The notes: generated from the letters alone by a model not told the origin. 64,000 nucleotides of DNA from Selenomonadaceae bacterium (GCA_022786545.1 JALFXV010000100.1:37353-101352); one strand, 5' to 3'; numbered from the stretch's first letter, positions 51,076-61,434 are shown. Translations and numbers: made by a program.

Positions 51076-53971
51076 CGATGCGATTCATGATTTATGTATA
51101 GGTATTGATTTGGGCACTACAAATTCCGTTTTGGCCACTGTCAATCAGAGGCCAAATGGAGAGTTAAAAAGTACGGTCATAGATTTGAAAAGAGCCGTTG
51201 ATGTTTATACGTTTAATGGCAAGGCCAAGCCGCAAATGGAAAAAAAGCCTACGCTGCCATCATGTGTATACTACAATGAAGATAATAATTATCGGCCTAT
51301 CGTGGGAAACTTTGCTAAAAACAGGTATGCTGTACGTCCTCATTTAGTAGCAAAGTCCATTAAGAGCCACATGGGTGAGAAGGATGTCAGCAATCTGGGC
51401 TTTGCTGATGAAATACCTGATAAGACGCCGGCACAGATTGCCTCGCGGATTTTGCAGCACATGCTGCGAGAGGCGGGGGCAATTTTTCATAAGGTGATTG
51501 AGGAAGCTGTAATCACTGTTCCGGCTAATTTTGATTCTATTATGGTCAAGGCAACACGTGATGCTGCAGCCTTGGCAGGTATCAAGGTATTTAATAATGA
51601 TGGTTCAGAACGGCCTATCATCCTGGAGGAGCCAAAGGCTGTGCTGTATGATTTTATCAATAAAGCCGCCAATGGAGAAATTTCTGAGCACATTATCGAT
51701 TTAAGTACCAAAAAGAATATCATGGTTTTTGATCTTGGTGGCGGCACCCTCGATATTACCTTGCACGAAGTCAAGAGACGTGAGGATTGCCAGGATATTA
51801 TCAAGGTTGATGATATAGCCATCAACCGGTATACGCTTTTGGGCGGTGACAATTTTGATCAGGCACTGGCCGAAGAGATGTACAGGAGGTTTTTGCAGAA
51901 ATATGCTAATCGTGAAGACGTGGTCCGCCAGCTGAAAAAAGATGAAAAAGCGATTATGTCACAGCTGCTGACATACGCTGAAGATTTGAAGCTGGATTTA
52001 AGCGTCAGCATCGAAAATGAGGCTGGCGGTTCTGACAGTGAAAACTGGTGGGGAGATGAGGATGAAGACGAAGGCTTTAATGTTGGCGGCAATGTAGGCA
52101 GTACAGGTTTTAGCTATGATGATGTATTTACCAAGGAAGAAATAGAGGCTGTCTATGAAGAATTTATGGGCAGGGATCTTTCTGTGAATGATTATAAGAA
52201 GATTGATCAGCTGGGTGTTTTGACCAATACAAACAACATAGTGTACCCTATCCTGGATGTGCTGAATAAAGCCGCTAAGAAACTCGGTACTGATGAGGTC
52301 AAGGTTGATGCTGTTATATTAAATGGCGGCATGTCCAAATTCTATATGATCAAGGACCGCCTGAGGGAACTGTTTGGCTTTGAGCCTATTGAAGCGATGG
52401 ATCCCGACCAGGCTGTTGCGAGAGGTGCAGCCGTTTACCATTATTATTTAAAGAAAACCGAGTTTGCCATCAGTGATGATATGCGCACGGTGGGAGATAA
52501 TGCTTCCGAGGTGGCCGAAGCAGTAGCAGAACATGTTAAAAAACAGCAGAGCAGCATGCTTGCCGTGAAGCAGGAAGCCGCAGCGAAGAAAAACGTTGTG
52601 CCTTTGCAAAGAGTTGAGTGGGGCAGGAATATAATTAATGACAGCCTGTATCTTGGCACGTCTAACAATACAAGGGTCAAGATTATTGCTACAGGCACGG
52701 AACTGCCGTATACTTCCGAGATATTAAAAGGCTTTCAGCTGATGCCTAATAATGGTAACGGCAGGATAGATATACCTATTCAGCTGAAAAATATTGATGG
52801 CAAGACATATCGTACTATTGCAAAGGGACAGATCAACTTTAACAAAAAGTATGCGTCAGGAGCGTATGTGGTACTTAAAGTGGAGGTCAGCCGCAGCAAG
52901 ATCATCACCATGTATGCCTGGACCTGCAGCGATGTAGAGGGACAGAATATTCTGGAAAATGGTGTGTGCAGAATTGAAATTTCTGACAATGATGCCCAGC
53001 GGCAGAAGCAAAAGCTGGTATCCATGACCAGCAATAAGCTGGAGCCTAACAGCATCCTTAATTCCTTGTCAAATATTTTTAATGTCAAGAAAAAGCAGAG
53101 ATGGCAAAAGCATAAGATCAAGGAATGTTCAGCCAAGGCCGCTATCCTGGTGAACCAGATTATTTCGGCGTCAAATCTGGAGGATTTTGCGAAGCCTGTC
53201 ATCAAAGCTTTTTCCAGTAATTCCTCCTGTGAGGAATATAAATGCAGATTGGCGATTATTGGCAGAAAAATTTGCCATCGTTGGACAGAAAGAGAACGCC
53301 AGCAATTTGCGGATGCATGCATCGGTAATTTCCTGACAGATATGTATTCGCTGGAATGGAATACATCAGCGGGCGGTGAGATTGTAAACACAAGAATACA
53401 ATCTATTTATGCACTGTCTGTTTGTGGTACAGAAGGTGATGTGCTTAATCTGAAAAAGCTGAGGCAGCAGAACAGGTATTATTTGGCCTGCCTATATACT
53501 TTTGGCAAGCGTCATCTTGATATTCCGTGGCTGTACGAATGTCTGGTTAAAGACTGTGATCTCCTGATCAGGAAGAATGGCAACGGAAAATCCTATTTGC
53601 AAAATACTTCTCATGCCATCGGCCTGGCTTTTAATAGTTATGTCTGCAAGGATGAGAATGAGCAGAAGTTGCGCAATAATGCTGCCATACGTCTGACCAA
53701 GGTGCTTCAGACGGATACTATAACAGGCGCCGAATCAATTTGCTCTATTATTGCGCTGGGATTGGTATGCGACCAGCGTAATCTTAATGAGATCAGGAGC
53801 GATGTGCTGCGGGAGGCAGAAAATGTATTGACGTATATCAGCAAGTATGTTTATCTTGAAGATCTTCCAGCCAGTGAAAAGTCGGCGGCTATAGCATTGA
53901 AGCTGATGAAAGGTGATAACCTCACTGAGGATGAAGAGAAATACTTACTGAAAAAATTGGAACTGGATTAA
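51068..53971 (+). CDS. Hsp70-family protein (967 aa) with acidic insert and large C-terminal helical extension
   Basis: LCIGIDLGTTNSVLATV; VFDLGGGTLDITLHEV; ILNGGMSKFYMIKDRL; acidic insert GDEDEDEGF; helical C-terminus. Confidence 0.92.
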   Translation: MSNDAIHDLCIGIDLGTTNSVLATVNQRPNGELKSTVIDLKRAVDVYTFNGKAKPQMEKKPTLPSCVYYNEDNNYRPIVGNFAKNRYAVRPHLVAKSIKSHMGEKDVSNLGFADEIPDKTPAQIASRILQHMLREAGAIFHKVIEEAVITVPANFDSIMVKATRDAAALAGIKVFNNDGSERPIILEEPKAVLYDFINKAANGEISEHIIDLSTKKNIMVFDLGGGTLDITLHEVKRREDCQDIIKVDDIAINRYTLLGGDNFDQALAEEMYRRFLQKYANREDVVRQLKKDEKAIMSQLLTYAEDLKLDLSVSIENEAGGSDSENWWGDEDEDEGFNVGGNVGSTGFSYDDVFTKEEIEAVYEEFMGRDLSVNDYKKIDQLGVLTNTNNIVYPILDVLNKAAKKLGTDEVKVDAVILNGGMSKFYMIKDRLRELFGFEPIEAMDPDQAVARGAAVYHYYLKKTEFAISDDMRTVGDNASEVAEAVAEHVKKQQSSMLAVKQEAAAKKNVVPLQRVEWGRNIINDSLYLGTSNNTRVKIIATGTELPYTSEILKGFQLMPNNGNGRIDIPIQLKNIDGKTYRTIAKGQINFNKKYASGAYVVLKVEVSRSKIITMYAWTCSDVEGQNILENGVCRIEISDNDAQRQKQKLVSMTSNKLEPNSILNSLSNIFNVKKKQRWQKHKIKECSAKAAILVNQIISASNLEDFAKPVIKAFSSNSSCEEYKCRLAIIGRKICHRWTERERQQFADACIGNFLTDMYSLEWNTSAGGEIVNTRIQSIYALSVCGTEGDVLNLKKLRQQNRYYLACLYTFGKRHLDIPWLYECLVKDCDLLIRKNGNGKSYLQNTSHAIGLAFNSYVCKDENEQKLRNNAAIRLTKVLQTDTITGAESICSIIALGLVCDQRNLNEIRSDVLREAENVLTYISKYVYLEDLPASEKSAAIALKLMKGDNLTEDEEKYLLKKLELD

Positions 53972-54197
53972 TTCCTCGGAAGATATCTGCCGGGAGGCCA
54001 GGTAAATGTTTTTGCCGGTGCAGGTTAAGTAAAGACTTCCTGGGGAGGGTAAAGGAGAAAAATTATGCGCAGGCTATTTTAAATATTTCTCAAATATTTT
54101 CCCCAGGTGGTTATAAATTTCCCTTTACTATGCTATAATGTAAAAATATCGGGGATTTTGTATCCTGTTCACTTGAATTATGATAGGAGAGAATAGC

Positions 54198-54467
54198 ATG
54201 AAATTGGTTGTTACTACTGTTGGTAAGGATAGAGTGGGTATTATTGCAATGGTCAGCAACATTCTGGCGGAGAACAATATCAATATCCTCAGCGTAAATC
54301 AGAACATTATGGATGGTTTTTTCAACATGATTATGATGGCTGAGACTGTGGGTGACAATGTAAAGCTGCCTGAGATGCAGAAGCTGCTCAGGGAGAAGGG
54401 GCAGGAGCTGGATTTGGAGATCAAGGTACAGAATCAGGAAATCTTCAACATTATGCACAATATCTAA
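54198..54467 (+). CDS. ACT domain-containing protein
   Basis: MKLVVTTVGKDRVGIIAMVSNILAENNINILSVNQNIMDGFFNMIMM; followed by UPF0210/PFL-like gene. Confidence 0.9.
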   Translation: MKLVVTTVGKDRVGIIAMVSNILAENNINILSVNQNIMDGFFNMIMMAETVGDNVKLPEMQKLLREKGQELDLEIKVQNQEIFNIMHNI

Positions 54468-54502
54468 TCACTCTGCATTATGCACAATATCTGACCACTC
54501 GG
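54449..54502 (+). repeat. 27-bp imperfect tandem duplication at the ACT gene 3' end
   Basis: CATTATGCACAATATCTAATCACTCTG followed directly by CATTATGCACAATATCTGACCACTCGG. Confidence 0.9.
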
Positions 54503-54576
54503 CGCGATATTTGTCGTATCAGGGTTGTTGTCATAATAGAATTGTTGTCGTAGTATAGTTGTATGGAGGATTTTTT

Positions 54577-55938
54577 GTGATTACTATAGATAATATTTTG
54601 GAAACAAATCGCATGATCACGGAGAATAAGCTGGATGTGCGCACCATTACTATGGGCATTTCCCTGCGTGATTGTGCTCATCCGAACATTGACCAGTTCT
54701 GCCGTAATGTGTATGATAAGATTACCAAGTCTGCCGAATTTCTTGTAAAGACCGGTGAGGATATCGAGGCTCAGTATGGTATTCCTATTATTCACAAGCG
54801 CATTTCCGTAACCCCTATTGCCATCGCTGCCGAGGCCTGCAAGACTGATTCCTATGTGCCGGTGGCTGAGACCTTGGACAAGGCTGCCAAGGCTGTGGGC
54901 GTAAACTTCATCGGCGGTTTTTCTGCCCTGGTGGAAAAGGGCTTTACCAATGGCGATAAAATCCTGCTGGATTCTATTCCCCAGGCACTGGCTACCACTG
55001 ATGTGGTATGCTCCTCTGTAAATCTGGGTTCCACCAAGGCAGGCATCAACATGGACTGCGTGCGCCAGATGGGTGAGATTATCAAGCGTACTGCCGAGCT
55101 TACCCGTGACCAGGATGCCCTGGGCTGTGCCAAGCTGGTAGTATTTGCCAATGCCCCTGGGGACAATCCTTTCATGGCAGGTGCTTTCCACGGCGTCAGC
55201 GAGGCGGAGAAGGTGGTCAGCGTAGGTGTCAGCGGCCCTGGCGTTGTCAAGCATGCCCTTGAGGATTTGAAGGGCGCCGACTTTACTGAGATTGCTGAGA
55301 CCATCAAGAAGACTGCTTTCAAGATTACCCGTGTAGGCCAGCTGGTTGCCCGTGAGGCTTCCCGCCGCCTGGGCGTGCCATTTGGCATTATCGACCTTTC
55401 CCTTGCTCCGACTCCGGCAGTGGGTGACTCTGTTGCCAACGTATTGGAGGAAATGGGCCTGGAGCGCTGCGGTGCACCGGGTACAACTGCGGCGCTGGCA
55501 CTTCTGAACGATGCTGTGAAGAAGGGCGGCCTGATGGCTTCCTCCCACGTAGGCGGCCTGAGCGGTGCATTTATTCCTGTCAGCGAGGACCAGGGCATGA
55601 TTGAGGCTATCGAGTGCGGTTCCCTGTCCATTGAGAAGCTGGAGGCCATGACCTGCGTATGCTCCGTAGGTCTTGACATGATTGCTGTAGAAGGCGATAC
55701 CACCGCGGCCACTATTTCCGGCATTATTGCTGATGAGGCTGCTATCGGCATGATTAACAACAAGACCACTGCTGTCCGCGTTATTCCTGTGCCAGGCAAG
55801 AAGGTTGGCGATAGCGTGGAGTTTGGCGGCCTCTTGGGACGCTGCCCTATTGTCAAGGTTCGCAACAACTGGAGCTCTGAGGCGTTTATTGCCCGTGGCG
55901 GACGTATTCCGGCACCGATCAGGAGCCTGACAAACTAA
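54577..55938 (+). CDS. PFL family protein (DUF711/UPF0210)
   Basis: [56 protein letters not shown] start. Confidence 0.92.
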   Translation: MITIDNILETNRMITENKLDVRTITMGISLRDCAHPNIDQFCRNVYDKITKSAEFLVKTGEDIEAQYGIPIIHKRISVTPIAIAAEACKTDSYVPVAETLDKAAKAVGVNFIGGFSALVEKGFTNGDKILLDSIPQALATTDVVCSSVNLGSTKAGINMDCVRQMGEIIKRTAELTRDQDALGCAKLVVFANAPGDNPFMAGAFHGVSEAEKVVSVGVSGPGVVKHALEDLKGADFTEIAETIKKTAFKITRVGQLVAREASRRLGVPFGIIDLSLAPTPAVGDSVANVLEEMGLERCGAPGTTAALALLNDAVKKGGLMASSHVGGLSGAFIPVSEDQGMIEAIECGSLSIEKLEAMTCVCSVGLDMIAVEGDTTAATISGIIADEAAIGMINNKTTAVRVIPVPGKKVGDSVEFGGLLGRCPIVKVRNNWSSEAFIARGGRIPAPIRSLTN

Positions 55939-55988
55939 TAAGTCTGGCTGATTATTTATATTCATGTTATTCATGTGGTGGTGATGCT

Positions 55989-56624
55989 ATGCGTGTTACC
56001 AAGAAAATAAAGGCTGAACAAGTTGCCATTTTGGGTGAGGTGTACAAGGATACCAAGCCTGCCCTGAAGTTCCGCAATCCCTTTGAGCTTTTGATTGCGG
56101 TGATTTTGTCTGCCCAGTGTACGGATGTAAGGGTGAATATCACCACGGAAAGGCTCTTTGCCAAGGCTCCATGTCCGCAGGATATTGTGGACATGGGGCT
56201 GCCGGCCCTGGAGCAGGAAATCAAGGACTGCGGCCTGTTTCGCAATAAGGCAAAGAATATCATGGCTACCTGCGAGATTTTGGTGCGGGAGTTTGACGGA
56301 CAGGTGCCGGAGGATTTTGATACCCTGCTGAAGCTGCCGGGGGTGGGCAGGAAGACTGCCAACGTGGTTACCAGCATTGCCTTTGACCGCCCGGCTATCG
56401 CGGTGGATACTCATGTTTTCCGGGTGGCCAACAGGCTGAAGCTGGCTGTGGGGGAGACTCCTCTTGAGGTGGAGGAGGGGCTGATGAAGGCTATTCCCAA
56501 GGAATTGTGGAGCCAGGCTCATCATTGGCTTATCTGGCATGGCCGCAGGGTGTGCAAGGCTCGCAGGCCCCTGTGCAGTGAATGCCCGCTGGGAGAAGTG
56601 TGCCCAAGCATGGGCAAGGAATAA
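55989..56624 (+). CDS. nth: Endonuclease III
   Basis: HhH LKLPGVGRKTANVVTSIAFDRPAIAVDTHVFRVANRL; C-terminal Fe-S cysteines CKARRPLCSECPLGEVC. Confidence 0.95.
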   Translation: MRVTKKIKAEQVAILGEVYKDTKPALKFRNPFELLIAVILSAQCTDVRVNITTERLFAKAPCPQDIVDMGLPALEQEIKDCGLFRNKAKNIMATCEILVREFDGQVPEDFDTLLKLPGVGRKTANVVTSIAFDRPAIAVDTHVFRVANRLKLAVGETPLEVEEGLMKAIPKELWSQAHHWLIWHGRRVCKARRPLCSECPLGEVCPSMGKE

Positions 56625-56654
56625 GAGATTTTGAAGTTTTAGGAGTGGGCAGCA

Positions 56655-57110
56655 ATGATTTTTAGGAAGGCTCGCTTTGGCGATACAGAAACGATTTTTC
56701 ACCTGATAGCGGTTTATGCGAAAAATGGTGAGATGCTGGCGCGTTCCCGCAATACCCTCTACGAAAATCTGCGTGACCTGGTGGTGGCAGAGGACGAGGA
56801 TGGCGAGGTTGTGGGGGTAGGCGGCCTGCATATTACCTGGGATTCTATGGCGGAAATCTGCGCTATGGCAGTGGCACCGGAGGTGGTGCGCCAGGGCATC
56901 GGCAGCGGCATTGTGAACATGCTGATCGAGGAAGGCAGGGAGCTGGGGGTAAAGACCTTTTTTACCCTGACCTACAAGCCCAAGTTCTTTGAAAGCCTTG
57001 GCTTTACGGTGGTTTCCCGGGATGATTTGCCTCACAAGATATGGAAGGACTGCATTGACTGCCCTAAGTTCCCGGACTGTGATGAGATTGCCCTGATACG
57101 CAGGGAATAG
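56655..57110 (+). CDS. GNAT-family N-acetyltransferase (ArgA-like)
   Basis: AEICAMAVAPEVVRQGIGSGIVNMLIEEGRELGVKTFFTLTYKPKFFESLGF. Confidence 0.85.
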   Translation: MIFRKARFGDTETIFHLIAVYAKNGEMLARSRNTLYENLRDLVVAEDEDGEVVGVGGLHITWDSMAEICAMAVAPEVVRQGIGSGIVNMLIEEGRELGVKTFFTLTYKPKFFESLGFTVVSRDDLPHKIWKDCIDCPKFPDCDEIALIRRE

Positions 57111-57333
57111 CATGGCAGGGGGCGTACACAAAGCAGATAGCGGATGGTACATCATAATTGGTAATTACTGATGGTGAACAGTAGTAAATAATAATTTTTT
57201 AATATTGTTCTTGACAAATCCGTTTTTAGTGTTTAAAATAGGGCTTGTAAGTTGTAAAAAGTTGTTAAACAAATTCTGAGTGCAGAGTTTTATATGCTAA
57301 TGGCTATGAGCGAGAGAAATCCAGTGGGCACTT

Positions 57334-57606
57334 TGCAGAGAGCTGTGGGTTGCTGCGACACAGCAGGAGAAGCTGGGAATATACACTCGTGAGCTGCAGG
57401 CTGAAGTCACTTGGGGCAGGTTGCCGTACTGTGCGGCAGGGGAAGACGTTCCTGGTCTGCTTTCGTGATGGTGATGGTAGGTTTCGCCGGATTGCTTCCG
57501 TTATCATGGGCTAGGATATGTTAGTATCCGAAAAGAGTGCTTGCGAAAGCGAGCAGGGTGGTACCACGGTCAATAGCCGTCCCTGTATTTGGGGGCGGTT
57601 TTTTTG
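57334..57606 (+). promoter_or_regulatory. T-box riboswitch leader upstream of aroF-tyrA, probable tyrosine specifier (UAC)
   Basis: T-box AGGGTGGTACCACGG (57555-57569); Stem I base GCAG/CTGC (57335-57397) with GGGAATATACACTCGTGAG containing UAC at 57382-57384; terminator GCCGTCCCtgtatttGGGGGCGGTTTTTTT. Confidence 0.85.
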
Positions 57607-57706
57607 TATTCAGATTTAGATTTTATTCATTTCAGCTTAAATTTATCATGCAAATTTTTACTTAATTTTAGTTAATTAATTTTATGTTATACTAGGGGGA
57701 ATTATC

Positions 57707-58720
57707 ATGATTATCGTAATGGCACCAAATTCAACTCAGGCAGACCTGGACAATGTTATCAGCAAGGTAAAGTCCCAGGGGCTGGATGTGCATCTTTCCC
57801 AGGGTACCAGCCGCACCATTGTAGGCGTAATCGGTGACAAGGCAGCTATCGGCCAGCTGGAGATGCAGCACCTCAGCGGCGTGGAGAAGACCGTGCGCAT
57901 CACCGAGAAGTACAAGCTGGTAAGCCGGGAGTTCAAGAAGAACAACACCATTATCAACATCGATGGTGTGGAAATCGGCGGCAGCAAGCCTATTGTCATG
58001 GCGGGCCCTTGTGCAGTGGAGAGCATGGAGCAGCTGATGGAGTCGGCTACTGCCGTGGCCAAGGCTGGTGCACAGTTCCTGCGGGGCGGTGCCTTCAAGC
58101 CTCGTACATCCCCATACGATTTCCAGGGGCTGGCAGAGCAGGGGCTGAAAATGCTCAGGGAGGCAGCGGATGCCAACGGCCTGAAGGTTGTCACCGAGGT
58201 TGTGGACCAGCGCTCCATTGAGACTGTGGCAAGCTATGCAGATGTGCTGCAGATTGGCGCCAGGAACATGCAGAACTTCCAGCTGTTGAAGGAAGTGGGC
58301 AGGGCAGGCAAGCCTGTCATGCTGAAGCGCGGCCTCTGCGCCACCATCAAGGAGTGGCTCAATGCGGCTGAGTACATCATGAGCGAGGGCTGTGATGATG
58401 TAATCTTCTGTGAGCGTGGTATCCGCACCTACGAGACTTACACCAGGAATACCCTTGACCTGAGTGCCGTAGCTGCTATCAAGGAGCTGTCCCATCTGCC
58501 TATTGTGGTGGACCCTAGCCACGGCACGGGACGCCGCAGCATGGTGCGCCCTATGGCCATTGCCGCTATCGCTGCCGGGGCGGACGGCCTGATTATCGAG
58601 GTGCATCCGCATCCTGAGGTGGCTCTCTCCGATGGCGAGCAGTCCCTGACTCCTGCTGATTTTGAGGAAGTTATGGCAGATATCAAGCGTGTCGCTTCCC
58701 TTTTAAGAGGTGAGGACTGA
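57707..58720 (+). CDS. aroF: 3-deoxy-7-phosphoheptulonate synthase
   Basis: MAGPCAVESMEQLMESATAVAKAGAQFLRGGAFKPRTSPYDFQGL; N-terminal ferredoxin-like domain. Confidence 0.95.
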   Translation: MIIVMAPNSTQADLDNVISKVKSQGLDVHLSQGTSRTIVGVIGDKAAIGQLEMQHLSGVEKTVRITEKYKLVSREFKKNNTIINIDGVEIGGSKPIVMAGPCAVESMEQLMESATAVAKAGAQFLRGGAFKPRTSPYDFQGLAEQGLKMLREAADANGLKVVTEVVDQRSIETVASYADVLQIGARNMQNFQLLKEVGRAGKPVMLKRGLCATIKEWLNAAEYIMSEGCDDVIFCERGIRTYETYTRNTLDLSAVAAIKELSHLPIVVDPSHGTGRRSMVRPMAIAAIAAGADGLIIEVHPHPEVALSDGEQSLTPADFEEVMADIKRVASLLRGED

Positions 58721-59610
58721 TGTCACAGCTGAAGCTTGCTATTATCGGCGTGGGGCTGATCGGCGGTTCCCTGGGCCTGTGCCTGAAGGACAAGCTGGGG
58801 GATGAGATTTACATTACCGGCATGTGCCGTACCCGGGAGTCTATGGAGAGGGCTGTGGCCCTGGGGGCTGTGGATTTTGCCTCCGACAATCCGGCAGAGG
58901 TGGTCACGGGGGCAGATATTGTTTTCCTCAGCACCCCTGTATTGCAGATGGTGCCTATGGTGGAGAAGCTGCTTCCCTTTATGAAGCCGGGAACGGTCAT
59001 TACAGATGCAGGCAGTACCAAGCAGTATGTCTGGAACGGCCTGAAAAAGATTTTGCCGCCGGATATTTATTATGTGCCGGGGCATCCTATGACAGGCAGG
59101 GAAAAAAGCGGTGTTGATGCTGCCCAGAAGGATTTGTTTGTCAATAAGTGCTATGTTATCGTGGAGAACGATGGAGTGCCCCAGCAGGTGCATGAGAAAA
59201 TCTGCGACCTGGTGCGCCTGACAGGGGCAAACCTGACTACGCTGGATATTGCCAAGCATGACCGCTGTGCTTCCGTCATAAGCCATATTCCCCATGTGGC
59301 GGCTGCCGCCCTGGTAACACTTTTGAACAGGAGCCACGGTGATAAGGAGGCCTGCCTGAAGCTGGCCGGGGGCGGCTTCAAGGATACCACCCGCATCGCT
59401 TCTTCCAACGCTGACATGTGGGCGGATATCTGCATGACCAACGGGGAGGCAATCGTCAACCACATCAGGATTTTGCAGGGTATCCTGGGGGAGGTGGCAG
59501 GTGCCATTGAAAACAATGACAGGCAGGCCCTGCATGATTACTTCGCTGAGTCCAAGAAGCGCCGGGACAGCATTCTGGAGCAGACTAGGAACATGTATGA
59601 ATTGATTTAA
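58720..59610 (+). CDS. tyrA: Prephenate dehydrogenase
   Basis: LAIIGVGLIGGSLGLCLKDKLGDEIYITGMCRT; PGHPMTGREKSGVDAA. Confidence 0.92.
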   Translation: MSQLKLAIIGVGLIGGSLGLCLKDKLGDEIYITGMCRTRESMERAVALGAVDFASDNPAEVVTGADIVFLSTPVLQMVPMVEKLLPFMKPGTVITDAGSTKQYVWNGLKKILPPDIYYVPGHPMTGREKSGVDAAQKDLFVNKCYVIVENDGVPQQVHEKICDLVRLTGANLTTLDIAKHDRCASVISHIPHVAAAALVTLLNRSHGDKEACLKLAGGGFKDTTRIASSNADMWADICMTNGEAIVNHIRILQGILGEVAGAIENNDRQALHDYFAESKKRRDSILEQTRNMYELI

Positions 59611-59617
59611 AAAATAT

Positions 59618-59668
59618 ACTAAAAAAGAGTTATGGCTCACGGTGCAGTGATTCCATAACTCTTTTTCT
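59618..59668. terminator. Bidirectional terminator between tyrA and NFACT gene
   Basis: AAAAAAGAGTTATGG...CCATAACTCTTTTTC. Confidence 0.75.
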
Positions 59669-59679
59669 TTGCCAGGGCT

Positions 59680-61434
59680 TTATGCCTCCTGCAAAAGCAC
59701 AGGCTGCAATACCTCTGCTTCTGGCGTGACATAAAGGGTTGTCTGATTGGTGAAGATTACGAAGCCAGGCTTGGCCCCGGATGGCTTCTTGACGAAGCGG
59801 GCTCGGGTGTAGTCCACAGGCACCTTTGAGGAGTCCTGGGCCTTGGAGAAATGCACAGCCAGGTAGCTGGCCAGGAGCAGCGTGTCCTCTGATGGTTCGG
59901 CGCCGTCACAGCGGAGGATGACATGGGAGCCGGGGATGTTCTGGGTATGGAGCCAGATATCCCCGGGATTGGCGGTCTTGAAGGTGAGCCGGTCATTTTG
60001 ATAGTTGTTTTTGCCCACCAGTATCTGAGTGCCATCAGGGGCGGTAAACTTGAAAGGCTGGGACTGCTTCTCCATGGCATGTTTTTTCGGCTTTTCTCTG
60101 AGGATGCCGCTGGCAATCAGCTCTGCCTTGATATCGTTGATTTCGGCCAGGCGGGTGGAGGACTCCAGGGAGGCTTCGATGGAGGACATGTACCTGATGT
60201 CCTCCAGGCAGTGCTGCATCTGCTGCTCCAGAAGCTCCTTGCCGCGTTTCAGCTTATCGTATTTCTTGTAGTATGCCTGCACGTTTTCCACCACGGAGAG
60301 CCGCTGGTCCATCTTTATGGTGATGGCTTCCCCTGCCTCGCTGTAGATGTTGGGAACAGTGACCTCCGCATCCACCCGGTCCTGGAACTGGTACTTGTAG
60401 GTCATGAGATTGTCCGCCTTGATGCGGTATTCCTCGGCATTGTCAGCGGCAGCTATGTCGTCACGTAGCTTCTGTACCTTGTTTTCAGCCCGGTTCAGCT
60501 CGTTTTTCATCAGCTTCCTGAACCTGTCCTTGTCAGGTATCTGGTAGCTGCCTGTGAGGCTGGATGCCCGGCTCAGCATTTCGCTGATGGTAGGGAAGGT
60601 CAGGATGGTTTCATTGGTAAAATAATGGAGTGGGAAGGAGGCAGTGGCCAGGGGCTTATTGTTCTTGTCGATGACGATGGCGGCAGTGCCGCATGGCTCC
60701 CGGAAGCTGTCCGTGATTTCACAGAGGGCGTTTTCCAGTGAGGCAAAATCCCCCTCATTTAGCTGGCTGACGGCCATGCTGGCAGGCAGCCCTGCTCCGT
60801 ATGCTGCTTCTTTTGCCGTCACGGGGCCGAAGCCCAGGCAGGTATCCAGGATTGCCTTGGAGAGCTTCATGTCCTCTTTTGTCCTGATGGCAGCTATGGT
60901 CTCGCCGATAGGCGTTTCCAGCAGGTTCAGCTTCTCCTGCTGGGGAGGCAGGACATAGGCATCTCCCGGCAGGACTGTTCTGACGCGGCTGGAATTGGTG
61001 CCAACCTTTCTGAGGGCGTCGATGATGATGCCATCCTGCACAAGGATGATGTTGCTGTATTTGCCCATCAGCTCCACTACCAAAGTCTTGGTGATAATCC
61101 TGCCACCGGCAGACAGAAAATCAATGTCCAGCATCAGCAGCCTGTCCAGCCCGTACTGGCGCACACCGGCAATCCTGCCCGTTTCCAGGTGCTTTCTCAG
61201 CACCATGCAGAACATGGGCGGCTCCGGCGGATTTTCCGGTGCCTTGTCAATCAGGTGCATGGCAGGGTTCTGGGGATTGATGGTGATGTGGAGCAGCACG
61301 TTTTTGCCCGGCAGCCGCAGGGACATGACGATGGACTGCTTGCTGGGCTGATTTATCCTGTCAATGCGCCCCCCTGCCACTGCCCTGTCCAGCTCGATGG
61401 CCAGGGGGTGCATTGAAATGCCGTCTAAACTCAT
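59680..61434 (-). CDS. NFACT family protein (RqcH / fibronectin-binding-like)
   Basis: MSLDGISMHPLAIELDRAVAGGRIDRINQPSKQSIVMSLR; DIWLHTQNIPGSHVILR. Confidence 0.93.
   Translation of the reverse strand: MSLDGISMHPLAIELDRAVAGGRIDRINQPSKQSIVMSLRLPGKNVLLHITINPQNPAMHLIDKAPENPPEPPMFCMVLRKHLETGRIAGVRQYGLDRLLMLDIDFLSAGGRIITKTLVVELMGKYSNIILVQDGIIIDALRKVGTNSSRVRTVLPGDAYVLPPQQEKLNLLETPIGETIAAIRTKEDMKLSKAILDTCLGFGPVTAKEAAYGAGLPASMAVSQLNEGDFASLENALCEITDSFREPCGTAAIVIDKNNKPLATASFPLHYFTNETILTFPTISEMLSRASSLTGSYQIPDKDRFRKLMKNELNRAENKVQKLRDDIAAADNAEEYRIKADNLMTYKYQFQDRVDAEVTVPNIYSEAGEAITIKMDQRLSVVENVQAYYKKYDKLKRGKELLEQQMQHCLEDIRYMSSIEASLESSTRLAEINDIKAELIASGILREKPKKHAMEKQSQPFKFTAPDGTQILVGKNNYQNDRLTFKTANPGDIWLHTQNIPGSHVILRCDGAEPSEDTLLLASYLAVHFSKAQDSSKVPVDYTRARFVKKPSGAKPGFVIFTNQTTLYVTPEAEVLQPVLLQEA

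Noticed and set aside
57660-57706. Second promoter between the T-box terminator and aroF (TTATACT)
   Set aside because: AT-rich stretch with no convincing -35 and too close to the start codon to call.
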